Shown here in pieces: positions 1-5,249 of a stretch of 5,792 nt of DNA (the stretch's first letter is position 1; each line of letters starts with the position of its first letter). Source of the DNA: Candidatus Eiseniibacteriota bacterium (GTDB lineage: Bacteria; JAFGKV01); NCBI GenBank assembly GCA_025453925.1, contig JALOPK010000222.1, positions 1-5,792 of the forward strand, read 5' to 3'. Both the position numbers and the translations under genes were made by a program. A model generated the notes under the pieces. That model made no database searches, had not been told where the DNA came from, and saw nothing but the letters and a program-made list of their open reading frames with translations.

Positions 1-505
1 ACCTGTCGCTGGATGAGAGTTCGGCCAGGGGTCGACGGTGTTTGGCTTTTGGGCTGTCGGCAGCATAGCCAAGCGGCGTGAACGCAATCGGCTCGACATC
101 CGCAGGGAGGCCCAGGACGGATCGCGCGGCCTGCGGATCGAAGGCACCAATCCAGCAGGTGCCGAGGCCGAGGTCCGTTGCCTGAAGCACGATGTGATCC
201 ATCACGATGGCGGTGTCGACGTCGTTGTAGTTCTTCCCGTCCTTGCGTTTCCAGTTCTTCGAGGGTGTGCCGATCACTGCCAGGATGATCGGTGCTGCCA
301 CGAACCAGTCGGCGTCGTAAATACGCTTCAGTTGTTCTTCGCGGCCTTGGGGCTTGATCACGATGATCTTGAACGGTTGGCGGTTGGCCGCAGTCGGGGC
401 AAGCCGGCCAGCCTCCAGGATCGCGTTGAGCTTCTGCTCTTCCACCGGAAGCGGGCGGTAGGCCCGCACACTGTAGCGCTTCCGTATCAGTTCCGCGAAG
501 TCCAT
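1..505 (-). CDS. Nitroreductase family protein (C-terminus beyond window)
   Basis: Probable FMN-dependent NAD(P)H nitroreductase-family oxidoreductase, expected to be a cytoplasmic homodimer; the substrate cannot be predicted. The reading frame runs from ATG at 505 off the left edge with no stop, giving 168 residues. Seen: the N-terminal FMN-phosphate signature RKRYSVRAY (residues 8-16), APTAANRQPFKIIVI (36-50), the middle segment DVDTAIVMDHIVLQAT (95-110) and GLGTCWIGAFDP (113-124). The end, TPLGYAADSPKAKHRRPLAE, is the usual C-terminal motif of the family, so only a few residues should be missing. The start is fixed by GGAGGT five bases upstream (511-516 on this strand). It diverges from the RDD gene and has no visible partner gene. 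The family assignment is firm; the exact reaction is unknown. Confidence 0.93.
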   Translation of the reverse strand, partial: MDFAELIRKRYSVRAYRPLPVEEQKLNAILEAGRLAPTAANRQPFKIIVIKPQGREEQLKRIYDADWFVAAPIILAVIGTPSKNWKRKDGKNYNDVDTAIVMDHIVLQATDLGLGTCWIGAFDPQAARSVLGLPADVEPIAFTPLGYAADSPKAKHRRPLAELSSSDR

Positions 506-638
506 TGTTGACCTCCTATTCGTGCTTCGGAAGAGCGCCGGAACGGCCCATCCATCCCAACTTCCCGGCGCACCAAGAGAACCACGGTCGTACATTCCGG
601 TCATACCCACCCAGGCAGGGCCGGATCCCGAGGATTGA

Positions 639-660
639 CCCCTGGTCGCCTTGACAGGGG
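639..660. repeat. Small inverted repeat CCCCTG/CAGGGG over the candidate -35
   Basis: CCCCTG (639-644) and CAGGGG (655-660) are perfect 6-base arms separated by 10 bases. The right half overlaps the candidate -35 hexamer at 651-656. This placement would suit an operator for a repressor or activator, but a 6-base inverted repeat in GC-rich DNA can easily arise by chance. Confidence 0.25.
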
Positions 661-679
661 CGTGTCTGATCCATAACGT
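651..679 (+). promoter_or_regulatory. Candidate sigma-70-type promoter for the RDD gene
   Basis: A perfect TTGACA -35 (651-656) is followed after 17 bases by TAACGT (674-679), which keeps the conserved TA and final T of a -10 box. It lies about 125 bases ahead of the RDD start codon and is the best such pair in the 506-804 gap. The long leader that would result is unexplained, and no experimental data support it. Confidence 0.4.
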
Positions 680-794
680 CATGCTCGACTCGATTCTACG
701 TCGTGGACGCTCCCCGGTCCACAGAGGTTCGTGGTCAGATGAAATGAGGCGATCAACAGAGTGAGGTGATTCTCACCCTGAGGCCTCAGAACAC

Positions 795-800
795 GGAGGT
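795..800 (+). promoter_or_regulatory. Ribosome binding site setting the RDD start
   Basis: GGAGGT ends four bases before ATG 805. The in-frame upstream GTG at 766 has no comparable Shine-Dalgarno sequence, so the shorter 166-residue protein is preferred. Confidence 0.75.
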
Positions 801-804
801 CACG

Positions 805-1305
805 ATGAACGGTGACGTCGCGCAGGCTCTTCCGACATCCGCCGAACTGAAGAAGGCCGATCCCACCAAGCGAGTAATCGCGGCGTTGATTGACGGGATC
901 ATTGCCGGTATCGTCACGGTCGTCCCGGTCATCGGCGGTATCGTGGGCGCAGCTTACATGCTCCTCCGCGACGGCCTGCCGCTCCAGGCCCTCGACTTCA
1001 AGAGCGTGGGCAAGAAAGTCATGGGCCTGTCAGTGGTGATGGAGGGTGACCCGCACGCCAAGATCGACTATGCAACATCGGCTAAGCGGAACTGGATGTG
1101 GGCGATCGGGCCTGTGATCTCGATCCCCGCGCACATTCCCTTCCTCGGTCTCCTTCTCATCCCGCTCTACTTCCTGCTCGGACTGGCCCTGCTCATCTTC
1201 GGCATCATGGAAGCGATGAAGGTCTTCAATGATCCCAAGGGCAAGCGCATGGGCGATACCATGGCAGGCACCATGGTCATCGAGGTGGCCCCGAAGGCCG
1301 TCTGA
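805..1305 (+). CDS. RDD family integral membrane protein
   Basis: A 166-residue inner-membrane protein of the RDD family, whose members are mostly of unknown function; some are linked to ion transport. Seen: R23 and D30 in KRVIAALIDGIIAGI at the start of the first hydrophobic segment (about 24-53); the family loop motif KSVGKKVMGLSVV (66-78); hydrophobic segments about 98-110 and 112-136; and a closing RMGDTMAGTMVIEV (148-161), which matches the usual C-terminal signature. The second Asp that gives the family its name is Gly here (LIDG). The start at ATG 805 is chosen for its GGAGGT; an in-frame GTG at 766 would add 13 residues. The hydrolase gene follows after 109 bases, with a strong hairpin between them. 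Specific function unknown. Confidence 0.85.
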   Translation: MNGDVAQALPTSAELKKADPTKRVIAALIDGIIAGIVTVVPVIGGIVGAAYMLLRDGLPLQALDFKSVGKKVMGLSVVMEGDPHAKIDYATSAKRNWMWAIGPVISIPAHIPFLGLLLIPLYFLLGLALLIFGIMEAMKVFNDPKGKRMGDTMAGTMVIEVAPKAV

Positions 1306-1327
1306 ACGGTCCGCACAGATCCCGCAC

Positions 1328-1363
1328 GTCGCCCGTGCCGGCCGGTGTGCCGGTGCGGGCGAC
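1328..1363 (+). terminator. GC-rich hairpin downstream of the RDD gene
   Basis: Arms 1328-1341 and 1350-1363 pair over 14 positions: eight Watson-Crick pairs at the base (GTCGCCCG with CGGGCGAC), two G-U wobbles, then CCGG with CCGG, around an 8-base loop. It begins 22 bases after the RDD stop, where a terminator would be expected. There is no T-run after it, so it may be a weak or factor-assisted terminator, or an mRNA-end stabiliser, rather than a classical intrinsic terminator. Confidence 0.5.
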
Positions 1364-1402
1364 ATGCTATCCGACCACCTCCGGATTGGACCGGCGGCGC
1401 AC

Positions 1403-1408
1403 AGGAGG
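1403..1408 (+). promoter_or_regulatory. Ribosome binding site setting the hydrolase GTG start
   Basis: AGGAGG lies six bases ahead of GTG 1415. It is the only strong Shine-Dalgarno sequence near the 5' end of this frame, whereas the in-frame ATG at 1364 has none. It therefore supports a GTG start. Confidence 0.7.
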
Positions 1409-1414
1409 AATAGA

Positions 1415-2146
1415 GTGTTCGCATGTCTCGCTGCATTCTTGAGCCTATCGACTGCCACCGCGCCCGTACCCGAATCGCCCCAGATCACCAGTGGTGATGG
1501 TCGGATCGTTGAGTGCTCGGTCTTCCTCCCCGCTGGTGCGGGTCGGGTTCCCTGCCTGGTCATGGCCCCGGGACGAGGCTATCACAAGGACCGGCCGATC
1601 TTCACCGATCTTGCGGGTCAGGCTTCAGCCGCAGGATTCGCGGTCTTCACCTTCAACTGGCACTACTACTCTCACGGTCAGGAGCCGTCGGAGGACCTGG
1701 GCAGGGAACTGGCTGACCTGCGAGCCGTGGTTGCGCACGCGCGGAGCCATCCGCGGGTGGACGGCGACAGGCTCGTGATCGGTGGAAAGTCCATGGGCTC
1801 GGCGATCGCGGCCGATGTGTTCGCCTCCGACGATTCCCTGGCGGCGCTGATCCTCCTCACACCGGTGATTCCGAATGAAGAGGCGGTGGCGCAAAACTAT
1901 CCGGGTCTGCTCACGGAGAAACGCCCGACGCTGGTCGTGCTGGGGGAGAGTGACGAAGGAAGTTGCCCGTTGAAGGTGCTCTATGCGACTCTCGCCCAGG
2001 CCGTACGCCCCGTGCCGGTGGTCGTTGTCGGCGGGGACCACGGTCTGAACATCGGCAGCCCCGAAGACCCGGCGACAGTCCCGAACATCGCCGTCGCCAA
2101 TGCGGCGATCGTCCAGTGGATGCGGTTGTGGACCGCGAAGCGATGA
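1415..2146 (+). CDS. Alpha/beta hydrolase, probably exported
   Basis: A serine hydrolase of the alpha/beta fold, 243 residues from GTG 1415. Seen: a hydrophobic N-terminus (FACLAAFLSLSTATA, 2-16) that looks like a signal peptide; PCLVMAPGRG (46-55), in the usual oxyanion-hole region; GFAVFTFNWHY (74-84); the nucleophile elbow GGKSMGSA with S126; the acid strand TLVVLGESDE with D180; and GGDHGLN with H209. These give a Ser-Asp-His triad. The GKSMG elbow and short length recall the dienelactone-hydrolase or TEX30/KANL3-like (Abhydrolase_11) groups, which is recalled from memory and not searched. The substrate is unknown. The predicted signal lacks a basic n-region; starting at ATG 1364 would add HRRNR just before the hydrophobic stretch but has no ribosome binding site. 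It may be co-transcribed with the RDD gene. Confidence 0.85.
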   Translation: MFACLAAFLSLSTATAPVPESPQITSGDGRIVECSVFLPAGAGRVPCLVMAPGRGYHKDRPIFTDLAGQASAAGFAVFTFNWHYYSHGQEPSEDLGRELADLRAVVAHARSHPRVDGDRLVIGGKSMGSAIAADVFASDDSLAALILLTPVIPNEEAVAQNYPGLLTEKRPTLVVLGESDEGSCPLKVLYATLAQAVRPVPVVVVGGDHGLNIGSPEDPATVPNIAVANAAIVQWMRLWTAKR

Positions 2147-2147
2147 G

Positions 2148-2194
2148 GGATGTCGGTGTGGCCACATCCGCGTGGTGATACTATCCTGACATCC
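2148..2194. repeat. Overlapping small inverted repeats after the hydrolase
   Basis: GGATGT (2148-2153) can pair with ACATCC (2164-2169) in a tight hairpin. The longer GGATGTC (2148-2154) can instead pair with GACATCC (2188-2194). The first starts two bases after the hydrolase stop codon, so a termination or 3'-end role is possible. There is no T-run, and the evidence is weak. Confidence 0.25.
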
Positions 2195-2228
2195 GTCATG
2201 GTGCAAAGGATGCCGCAGGTGTGCGATT

Positions 2229-2319
2229 GTCATTGCGAGTCCCCCGAGGACGAAGCAATCCCGGTCGCAGGGGAGATCGCCGCGTCTCCGCGCCTGAAGG
2301 CGTAGGTCCTCGCGATGAC
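2229..2319. repeat. 91-base palindromic repeat element with TCATTGCGAG-type ends
   Basis: The element opens with GTCATTGCGAG (2229-2239) and closes with CTCGCGATGAC (2309-2319), reverse complements at 10 of 11 positions. Internally CGAAGCAATCCC (2251-2262) partly mirrors GGAGATCGCCGCG further in, so the whole could fold as one long imperfect hairpin. The motifs TCATTGCGAG and GAAGCAATC are, from memory, typical of short dispersed palindromic repeats in many bacterial genomes. It has no coding capacity and no recognisable transposase beside it, so it would be a non-autonomous or REP-like element. Copy number cannot be seen from one window. Confidence 0.65.
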
Positions 2320-2366
2320 CGGAGTCTCCGGCGCATGAAACACTTCACATTTGTCGTCATTCTCGT

Positions 2367-2564
2367 ATGACAGATCCTGTGCTGCCCAGCTTCGACATCC
2401 CAGACTTCCCCGACAAGGTGGTTGATCCCCTCGTGATTGAGGCTTGGAGAGTCGAGAACCTCCGACATCTACAGGAATCGGGCCAACTGGCGGCGATTCG
2501 CAACCAGGCATCACGTCTGCCGTCTCCCGTTCGGTTCACTATCCGCGACCGGTCGGTCGAGTAG
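2367..2564 (+). CDS. Hypothetical 65-residue protein
   Basis: A small open frame from ATG 2367 to TAG 2564. I do not recognise it. It looks protein-like rather than random: an acidic, proline-punctuated N-terminus (LPSFDIPDFPDKVVDPLVIE, 6-25), an amphipathic, probably helical middle (EAWRVENLRHLQESGQLAAIRNQ, about residues 25-47) and a basic tail. No signal peptide, membrane segment or metal motif is visible. Against it, no Shine-Dalgarno sequence precedes the ATG, it sits just after a repeat element, and its third-position GC bias is only modest. It converges tail to tail with the metallo-beta-lactamase, with 27 bases between the stop codons. It could be a genuine small protein or the remnant of a longer gene. 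Confidence 0.45.
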   Translation: MTDPVLPSFDIPDFPDKVVDPLVIEAWRVENLRHLQESGQLAAIRNQASRLPSPVRFTIRDRSVE

Positions 2565-2591
2565 GCCTCCACTCGGGAAGGTCGCCCCAGG

Positions 2592-3335
2592 CTACTCTCT
2601 CTCTGCGAGCAGCGCCAGGGTGTGATCGAGGAGGTCGAGACCGCCAGGAGCACCGTGCCCGGGGATGATGATCCCAGCGTCCGGGAACCGGGCCAGGAGC
2701 GTCCGTATGGTACCCGGCCACCCCTGCAGATCCGCCTCTGCGGTATTCCCAAGGCTTTTCGCATGGGCTGATCGGACGAGACACCCGCCGAAGAGCACCT
2801 TCTGATCGGGCACCCATGCCACGATGTTGTCCGGCGTGTGACCGGGGCCTGCATGCAGGAGCAGTATCTCGCGGGCACCGATGGTCAGGGACATCGAATC
2901 GGCGAAGGCATTCTGGGGAATCTCCTTGCCGTCACGCTTCGCAAACTCGAGGGTCTGGTTCAGTGCGTACGACGTGGCGCCCATGCGATGGGCAGCGCCC
3001 AGACCGCCGATGCAGTCATCGTGGGCGTGGCACGGTACGGCGACAATCACCCGCGCGTGCAGGGAATCCGCGAGCCAGGCACCCAGAACCTCCATCTGTT
3101 CGTTCGTCCACGGCGTGTCGACAACCATTGCAGCAGAGTCGCTCACCACGATCATGCCGTTGGCCGGGGTGTTCCCGTACGTGGGGAGATTCTTGTATGA
3201 TGTGTGGCGCCATACGCCCGGCGCCAGTTGTTCCACGGCCAGATCTGGCCGAAGCTCAACAACGTCTCGACTGGCGGTGCTCGACACAGCCAGGGAGGCG
3301 AGAGCTGCAACCATCGCAACAGAACCCATTGACAT
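2592..3335 (-). CDS. Subclass B1-like metallo-beta-lactamase
   Basis: A metallo-beta-lactamase-fold zinc hydrolase, 247 residues from ATG 3335, probably exported to the periplasm; the predicted reaction is beta-lactam ring hydrolysis. Seen: a signal-like N-terminus (VAMVAALASLAVSSTA, 6-21), TPANGMIVV (56-64), VDTPWTN (72-78), and the zinc motif CHAHDDCIGGLG with H103, H105 and D107 (standard H116, H118, D120). Further on are GPGHTPDNIVAWVP with H166 (H196), FGGCLV with C185 (C221), LGN with N197 (N233) and IPGHG with H227 (H263). This is the complete B1 two-zinc set. C108 after the Asp and the downstream pattern recall CcrA/CfiA and BcII. R188 replaces the Lys224 common in B1. An in-frame GTG at 3338 has better spacing from the AGGAGG and is an alternative start. 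A B1-fold relative with another substrate is possible. Confidence 0.88.
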   Translation of the reverse strand: MSMGSVAMVAALASLAVSSTASRDVVELRPDLAVEQLAPGVWRHTSYKNLPTYGNTPANGMIVVSDSAAMVVDTPWTNEQMEVLGAWLADSLHARVIVAVPCHAHDDCIGGLGAAHRMGATSYALNQTLEFAKRDGKEIPQNAFADSMSLTIGAREILLLHAGPGHTPDNIVAWVPDQKVLFGGCLVRSAHAKSLGNTAEADLQGWPGTIRTLLARFPDAGIIIPGHGAPGGLDLLDHTLALLAERE

Positions 3336-3688
3336 CACGGCAGGAGCCTCCTGGCTGAGAGATGGGAGCGTGGATCGAGCAATCACCACCCAACAGGTTA
3401 CACGGGCGGCTGGCTTCTGCAACGGGTCCAGGTGCCACGCTCTCTGTGGGCGGTGCGCGTTCGATGGCACGCCCGCGGATCAATCGCAGGAGACGTTTCC
3501 TCTTGCGAACGGCGTGGCCGTCAAATCTCCTACCGTCGTGGACGTGCGCTTCGCTGGGTCACACTCTTGGCGCGGTCAGGCTGTCCTTGCGTACCCTGGA
3601 CACCTTTGAACTCCTGGCTGGCGCTTTCCGACGATTCGTGCATCTTCATGGCGCCCACCTGCCGCGCGGATCTTGGGAGGTTTGAGCC
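3336..3688. other. Divergent intergenic region, no convincing gene
   Basis: This stretch of about 350 bases lies between the divergent metallo-beta-lactamase and the effector-binding protein, so promoters for both should be here. On the minus strand, TTGCAG (3422-3417) and TAACCT (3400-3395), 16 bases apart, form a weak promoter candidate about 60 bases before the lactamase start. On the plus strand, TTTGAAC near 3605-3611 is a poor -35 candidate without a clear -10. GGAGGT at 3676-3681, seven bases before ATG 3689, is the ribosome binding site of the next gene. Several open frames cross the region but are arginine-rich, lack ribosome binding sites and resemble no protein I know. Confidence 0.5.
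3347..3352 (-). promoter_or_regulatory. Ribosome binding site for the metallo-beta-lactamase
   Basis: On the minus strand AGGAGG occupies 3352-3347. It is 11 bases from ATG 3335 and 8 bases from the in-frame GTG at 3338-3336. It rules out the much longer in-frame start at 3470, whose extra residues look non-coding. Confidence 0.65.
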
Positions 3689-4756
3689 ATGTCATTGAAG
3701 GAAAAGGGAATCGAGCACAAGGAGCTGGATGCCACGCTGGTGGCGACCACACGGTTCGTGTTAGGGGAACGGGAAGAGCTGGCTGGCGTCTTCGCGAGAA
3801 TGGCCCAGGCGATTCCGCCGGAGGCCATTGCCGGCCCTCCTTTTGCCATTATCAACTTCATCACGACCGTGAAGGAAGGCTCCGACGTCGAGGCCGGGTT
3901 TCCGGTGAACCGGGTAATCGAGGGGGATGGGATCAGCACTCGGCTGCTCCCCGCGATGCGGGTCTTGTCGCTGGTACATGAAGGCCCCCTTGATGGCGTT
4001 GGGGGGACGTACCGGCCCCTGTTCAGCTCGGCCTATGCCAATGGCCTCATCTCAGACGAGTTCTGTCGTGAGGTCTGCCATGATCTTTCGGACCCTGCCT
4101 CATGCCGTGTCGAACTGCAGTTCGTGATCCATGACTGGGACCGGTTGTTCAGAGGGAATCTGGATCGCGTGCTTGGCACGACGGCGATGCAGGCCATCAT
4201 GGCGGGTCATGACGCCTTGAACGTGGAGTCGGCCGTCGATGCGCGCTTCACGTGGTCGAAGGGCGCCGTGGAGCGGCTGGACAACTCAGCCTCGGAATTC
4301 GAGAAGTACGAGATCCTCTCCCGGTGTGCCCACGTGTTTCCAGCCGAGCATGTGGAACGGCTCAGGGTTGTTTACGACGAGGCGAAGGAAGTCACTGGTG
4401 ACGGGCTGCTCGCCGTGGATGCGGTCCTGGAGTTCATGGAGAAAGATCCGGTCTGGGGAAGGCGACCCTATCGGGAGGGGCGGACGATTTTCGCCACCAA
4501 GAATCCCCGGGACCCCAAGGCGTTCGAAGCGGCATCCACGCCCGAAGAGAAGCGGAAGGCGGCCTGCTTCTGCCCCATCATCCGCCAGCATCTGGAGAAG
4601 GGAATGTCACCGACCTTCTGCTATTGCTCGTCGGGCTGGGAGCGCCGTCAGTGGGAGGGGGCCATCGGGCGCCCCGTGCGGGTCGACGTGGTCAAGACGC
4701 TGCTGCGCGGCGACGATCACTGCCAGTTCGCTATCCATCTGCCGGAGGATCTCTAG
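3689..4756 (+). CDS. GyrI-like effector-binding domain fused to a Cys-rich (DUF6144/V4R-like) domain
   Basis: A 355-residue soluble protein, probably a cytoplasmic small-molecule binder. Residues about 8-150 read as a GyrI-like/AraC-type effector-binding domain: an IEHKELDATLVATTRFVL opening strand, FPVNRVIEGDGISTRLLPAMRV, VHEGPLDGVGGTYRPLFS and a closing VELQFVIHDW. Residues about 205-355 form a second, cysteine-rich domain: RCAHVFP (C213), CFCPII (C293, C295), CYCSSGWERRQWEGAIGRPV (C311, C313) and VVKTLLRGDDHCQFAIHLP (C345). From memory this ending resembles DUF6144 or V4R / L-2-amino-thiazoline-4-carboxylate hydrolase-like proteins, a tentative match. There is no helix-turn-helix, signal peptide or membrane segment, so it is not an ordinary regulator. 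The two CxC pairs could bind a metal or a thiol ligand. The start is supported by GGAGGT seven bases upstream. No operon partner is visible. Confidence 0.85.
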   Translation: MSLKEKGIEHKELDATLVATTRFVLGEREELAGVFARMAQAIPPEAIAGPPFAIINFITTVKEGSDVEAGFPVNRVIEGDGISTRLLPAMRVLSLVHEGPLDGVGGTYRPLFSSAYANGLISDEFCREVCHDLSDPASCRVELQFVIHDWDRLFRGNLDRVLGTTAMQAIMAGHDALNVESAVDARFTWSKGAVERLDNSASEFEKYEILSRCAHVFPAEHVERLRVVYDEAKEVTGDGLLAVDAVLEFMEKDPVWGRRPYREGRTIFATKNPRDPKAFEAASTPEEKRKAACFCPIIRQHLEKGMSPTFCYCSSGWERRQWEGAIGRPVRVDVVKTLLRGDDHCQFAIHLPEDL

Positions 4757-4763
4757 AGCCAAA

Positions 4764-4776
4764 CGTCTGACAGACG
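4764..4776. repeat. Short palindrome just after the effector-binding gene
   Basis: CGTCTG and CAGACG flank a single A, eight bases after the stop codon at 4756. As RNA it could form a 5-pair stem with a 3-base loop. There is no T-run, so at most it is a weak termination signal. Confidence 0.3.
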
Positions 4777-4820
4777 GCGTCGGACACACGACGCTGTCGA
4801 GTCTTTGCTTCCCTTGCCCC

Positions 4821-4859
4821 CTCATCCGCACCTTCTCCCGGGGGGAGGGCGAGGGTGAG
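4821..4859. repeat. Imperfect CTC-rich/GAG-rich palindrome
   Basis: CTCATCCGCACCTTCTCCC (4821-4839) mirrors GGGGAGGGCGAGGGTGAG (4842-4859) with a few mismatches, forming an imperfect hairpin. Sequences of this kind (CCCTCATCC, then CTTCTCCC, then GGGAG and GAGGGTGAG) are, from memory, common dispersed repeats in GC-rich bacteria. Lying 65 bases past a stop codon, it may also act in termination or mRNA-end protection. Confidence 0.55.
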
Positions 4860-4864
4860 CGAGA

Positions 4865-4887
4865 GCCACGTCGCCCTGCGACGTGGC
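4865..4887. repeat. Perfect 10-base-pair hairpin
   Basis: GCCACGTCGC (4865-4874) and GCGACGTGGC (4878-4887) are exact reverse complements around a 3-base loop (CCT). The stem is very stable. There is no T-run, so it is better read as a palindromic repeat unit than a classical terminator. Confidence 0.7.
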
Positions 4888-4900
4888 CAGAGCGGTGTAG

Positions 4901-4926
4901 GTTGGGTCAGCGGAGCGTGACCCAAC
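4901..4926. repeat. GTTGGGTCA/TGACCCAAC palindromic repeat
   Basis: Perfect 9-base arms GTTGGGTCA (4901-4909) and TGACCCAAC (4918-4926) surround an 8-base loop GCGGAGCG. The sequence TAGGTTGGGTCAGCGGAGCG with a trailing CCCAACA strongly resembles a dispersed intergenic repeat I know from many proteobacterial genomes; this is recalled, not searched. Confidence 0.65.
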
Positions 4927-4947
4927 AAGGGGAACTCAGCCTTCGTG

Positions 4948-5005
4948 GTTGGAGCGTTGCATCAGGCGAGGAGGTGGCTGCATTCGCGGCTGACGCCGCT
5001 CCAAC
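4948..5005. repeat. REP-like palindrome 1 (GTTGGAGCG type)
   Basis: The outer arms GTTGGAGCG (4948-4956) and CGCTCCAAC (4997-5005) pair perfectly. Pairing continues inward with a 2-base bulge and a few mismatches to about 4972/4983, leaving a loop of about 10 bases. It is homologous to palindrome 2 downstream. The right half (GCATTCGCGGCTGACGCCGC) is the best-conserved part. Confidence 0.65.
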
Positions 5006-5128
5006 GTTGGGGAGTTTGGTGCACAGGCGGCGTAGGAGCGCCGTGAGGCGCGAACAAGGAGCTGCATTCGCGGCTGATGCCGCTCCTACGTTGGGGAATG
5101 TGGTGCACAGGCGGCGTAGGAGCCCCGT
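4977..5128. repeat. Two direct copies of a 68-base repeat, 84-base period
   Basis: Positions 4977-5044 and 5061-5128 match at 63 of 68 positions by direct alignment, separated by 16 bases. Each copy holds the right arm of one palindrome (GCATTCGCGGCTGA...), a conserved linker (TGGTGCACAGGCGGCG) and the left arm of the next (GTAGGAGC.CCGT). The pattern is a head-to-tail array of one palindromic element plus linker rather than a coding repeat. Confidence 0.8.
5031..5090. repeat. REP-like palindrome 2 (CGTAGGAGCG type)
   Basis: Arms 5031-5054 and 5067-5090 pair at 20 of 24 positions around a 12-base loop. The ends are CGTAGGAGCG and CGCTCCTACG, and the inner ends are GCGAA and TTCGC. The motif GTAGGAGCGGC with GCCGCGAA is familiar from REP-type repeats of proteobacteria. 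The left arm of a third unit starts at 5115 but its right arm is missing. Confidence 0.7.
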
Positions 5129-5133
5129 CAGTC

Positions 5134-5177
5134 TCCGTCGGAGCCTGTCGGAGGGGTTGCGCTTCCGATCCGACGGA
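5134..5177. repeat. Two-tier hairpin TCCGTCGGA/TCCGACGGA
   Basis: TCCGTCGGA (5134-5142) pairs perfectly with TCCGACGGA (5169-5177). Inside, TCGGA (5148-5152) pairs with TCCGA (5164-5168), giving a stem, a 5-base one-sided bulge, a second stem and an 11-base loop. It occupies the place where the right arm of the third REP-like unit would be expected. Confidence 0.6.
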
Positions 5178-5233
5178 ATAACCTTTGGGCCGCGTGATCG
5201 GTCCTGGTGTGCCTGGCAGGCGTCGAGGCGTTG

Positions 5234-5249
5234 GTCGGGAGATCCCGAC
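5234..5249. promoter_or_regulatory. Leader hairpin before the fibronectin-type gene
   Basis: GTCGGGA (5234-5240) and TCCCGAC (5243-5249) form a palindrome that folds as a 6-pair stem with a 4-base loop. It ends 34 bases before the start codon and 22 bases before the AAGGAGGT ribosome binding site. It could be a 5'-leader stabiliser or a protein-binding operator. No promoter could be picked out with confidence between 5178 and 5283. Confidence 0.35.

Noticed and set aside
38-511. Plus-strand 157-codon frame over the left end
   Set aside because: It is antisense to the nitroreductase, whose motifs and ribosome binding site are clear.
1030-1563. Minus-strand 177-codon frame across the RDD gene and hydrolase start
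   Set aside because: It is antisense to two supported genes and spans the hairpin and ribosome binding site between them; the His/Arg-rich product has no family likeness.
2881-3609. Plus-strand open frame of 242 codons antisense to the metallo-beta-lactamase
   Set aside because: It mirrors a clearly real gene on the other strand, has no family motifs or ribosome binding site, and its composition is that of a GC-rich shadow frame.
3362-3685. Plus-strand 107-codon frame ending just before ATG 3689
   Set aside because: The position is suggestive of an upstream gene, but it lacks a ribosome binding site, is arginine-rich with no recognisable motif, and overlaps the lactamase ribosome binding and promoter region. 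A conserved homologue would change this view.
4977-5128. CRISPR array
   Set aside because: There are only two 68-base units, each internally palindromic, with a 16-base gap, no series of unique spacers and no cas genes. A REP-like array fits better.
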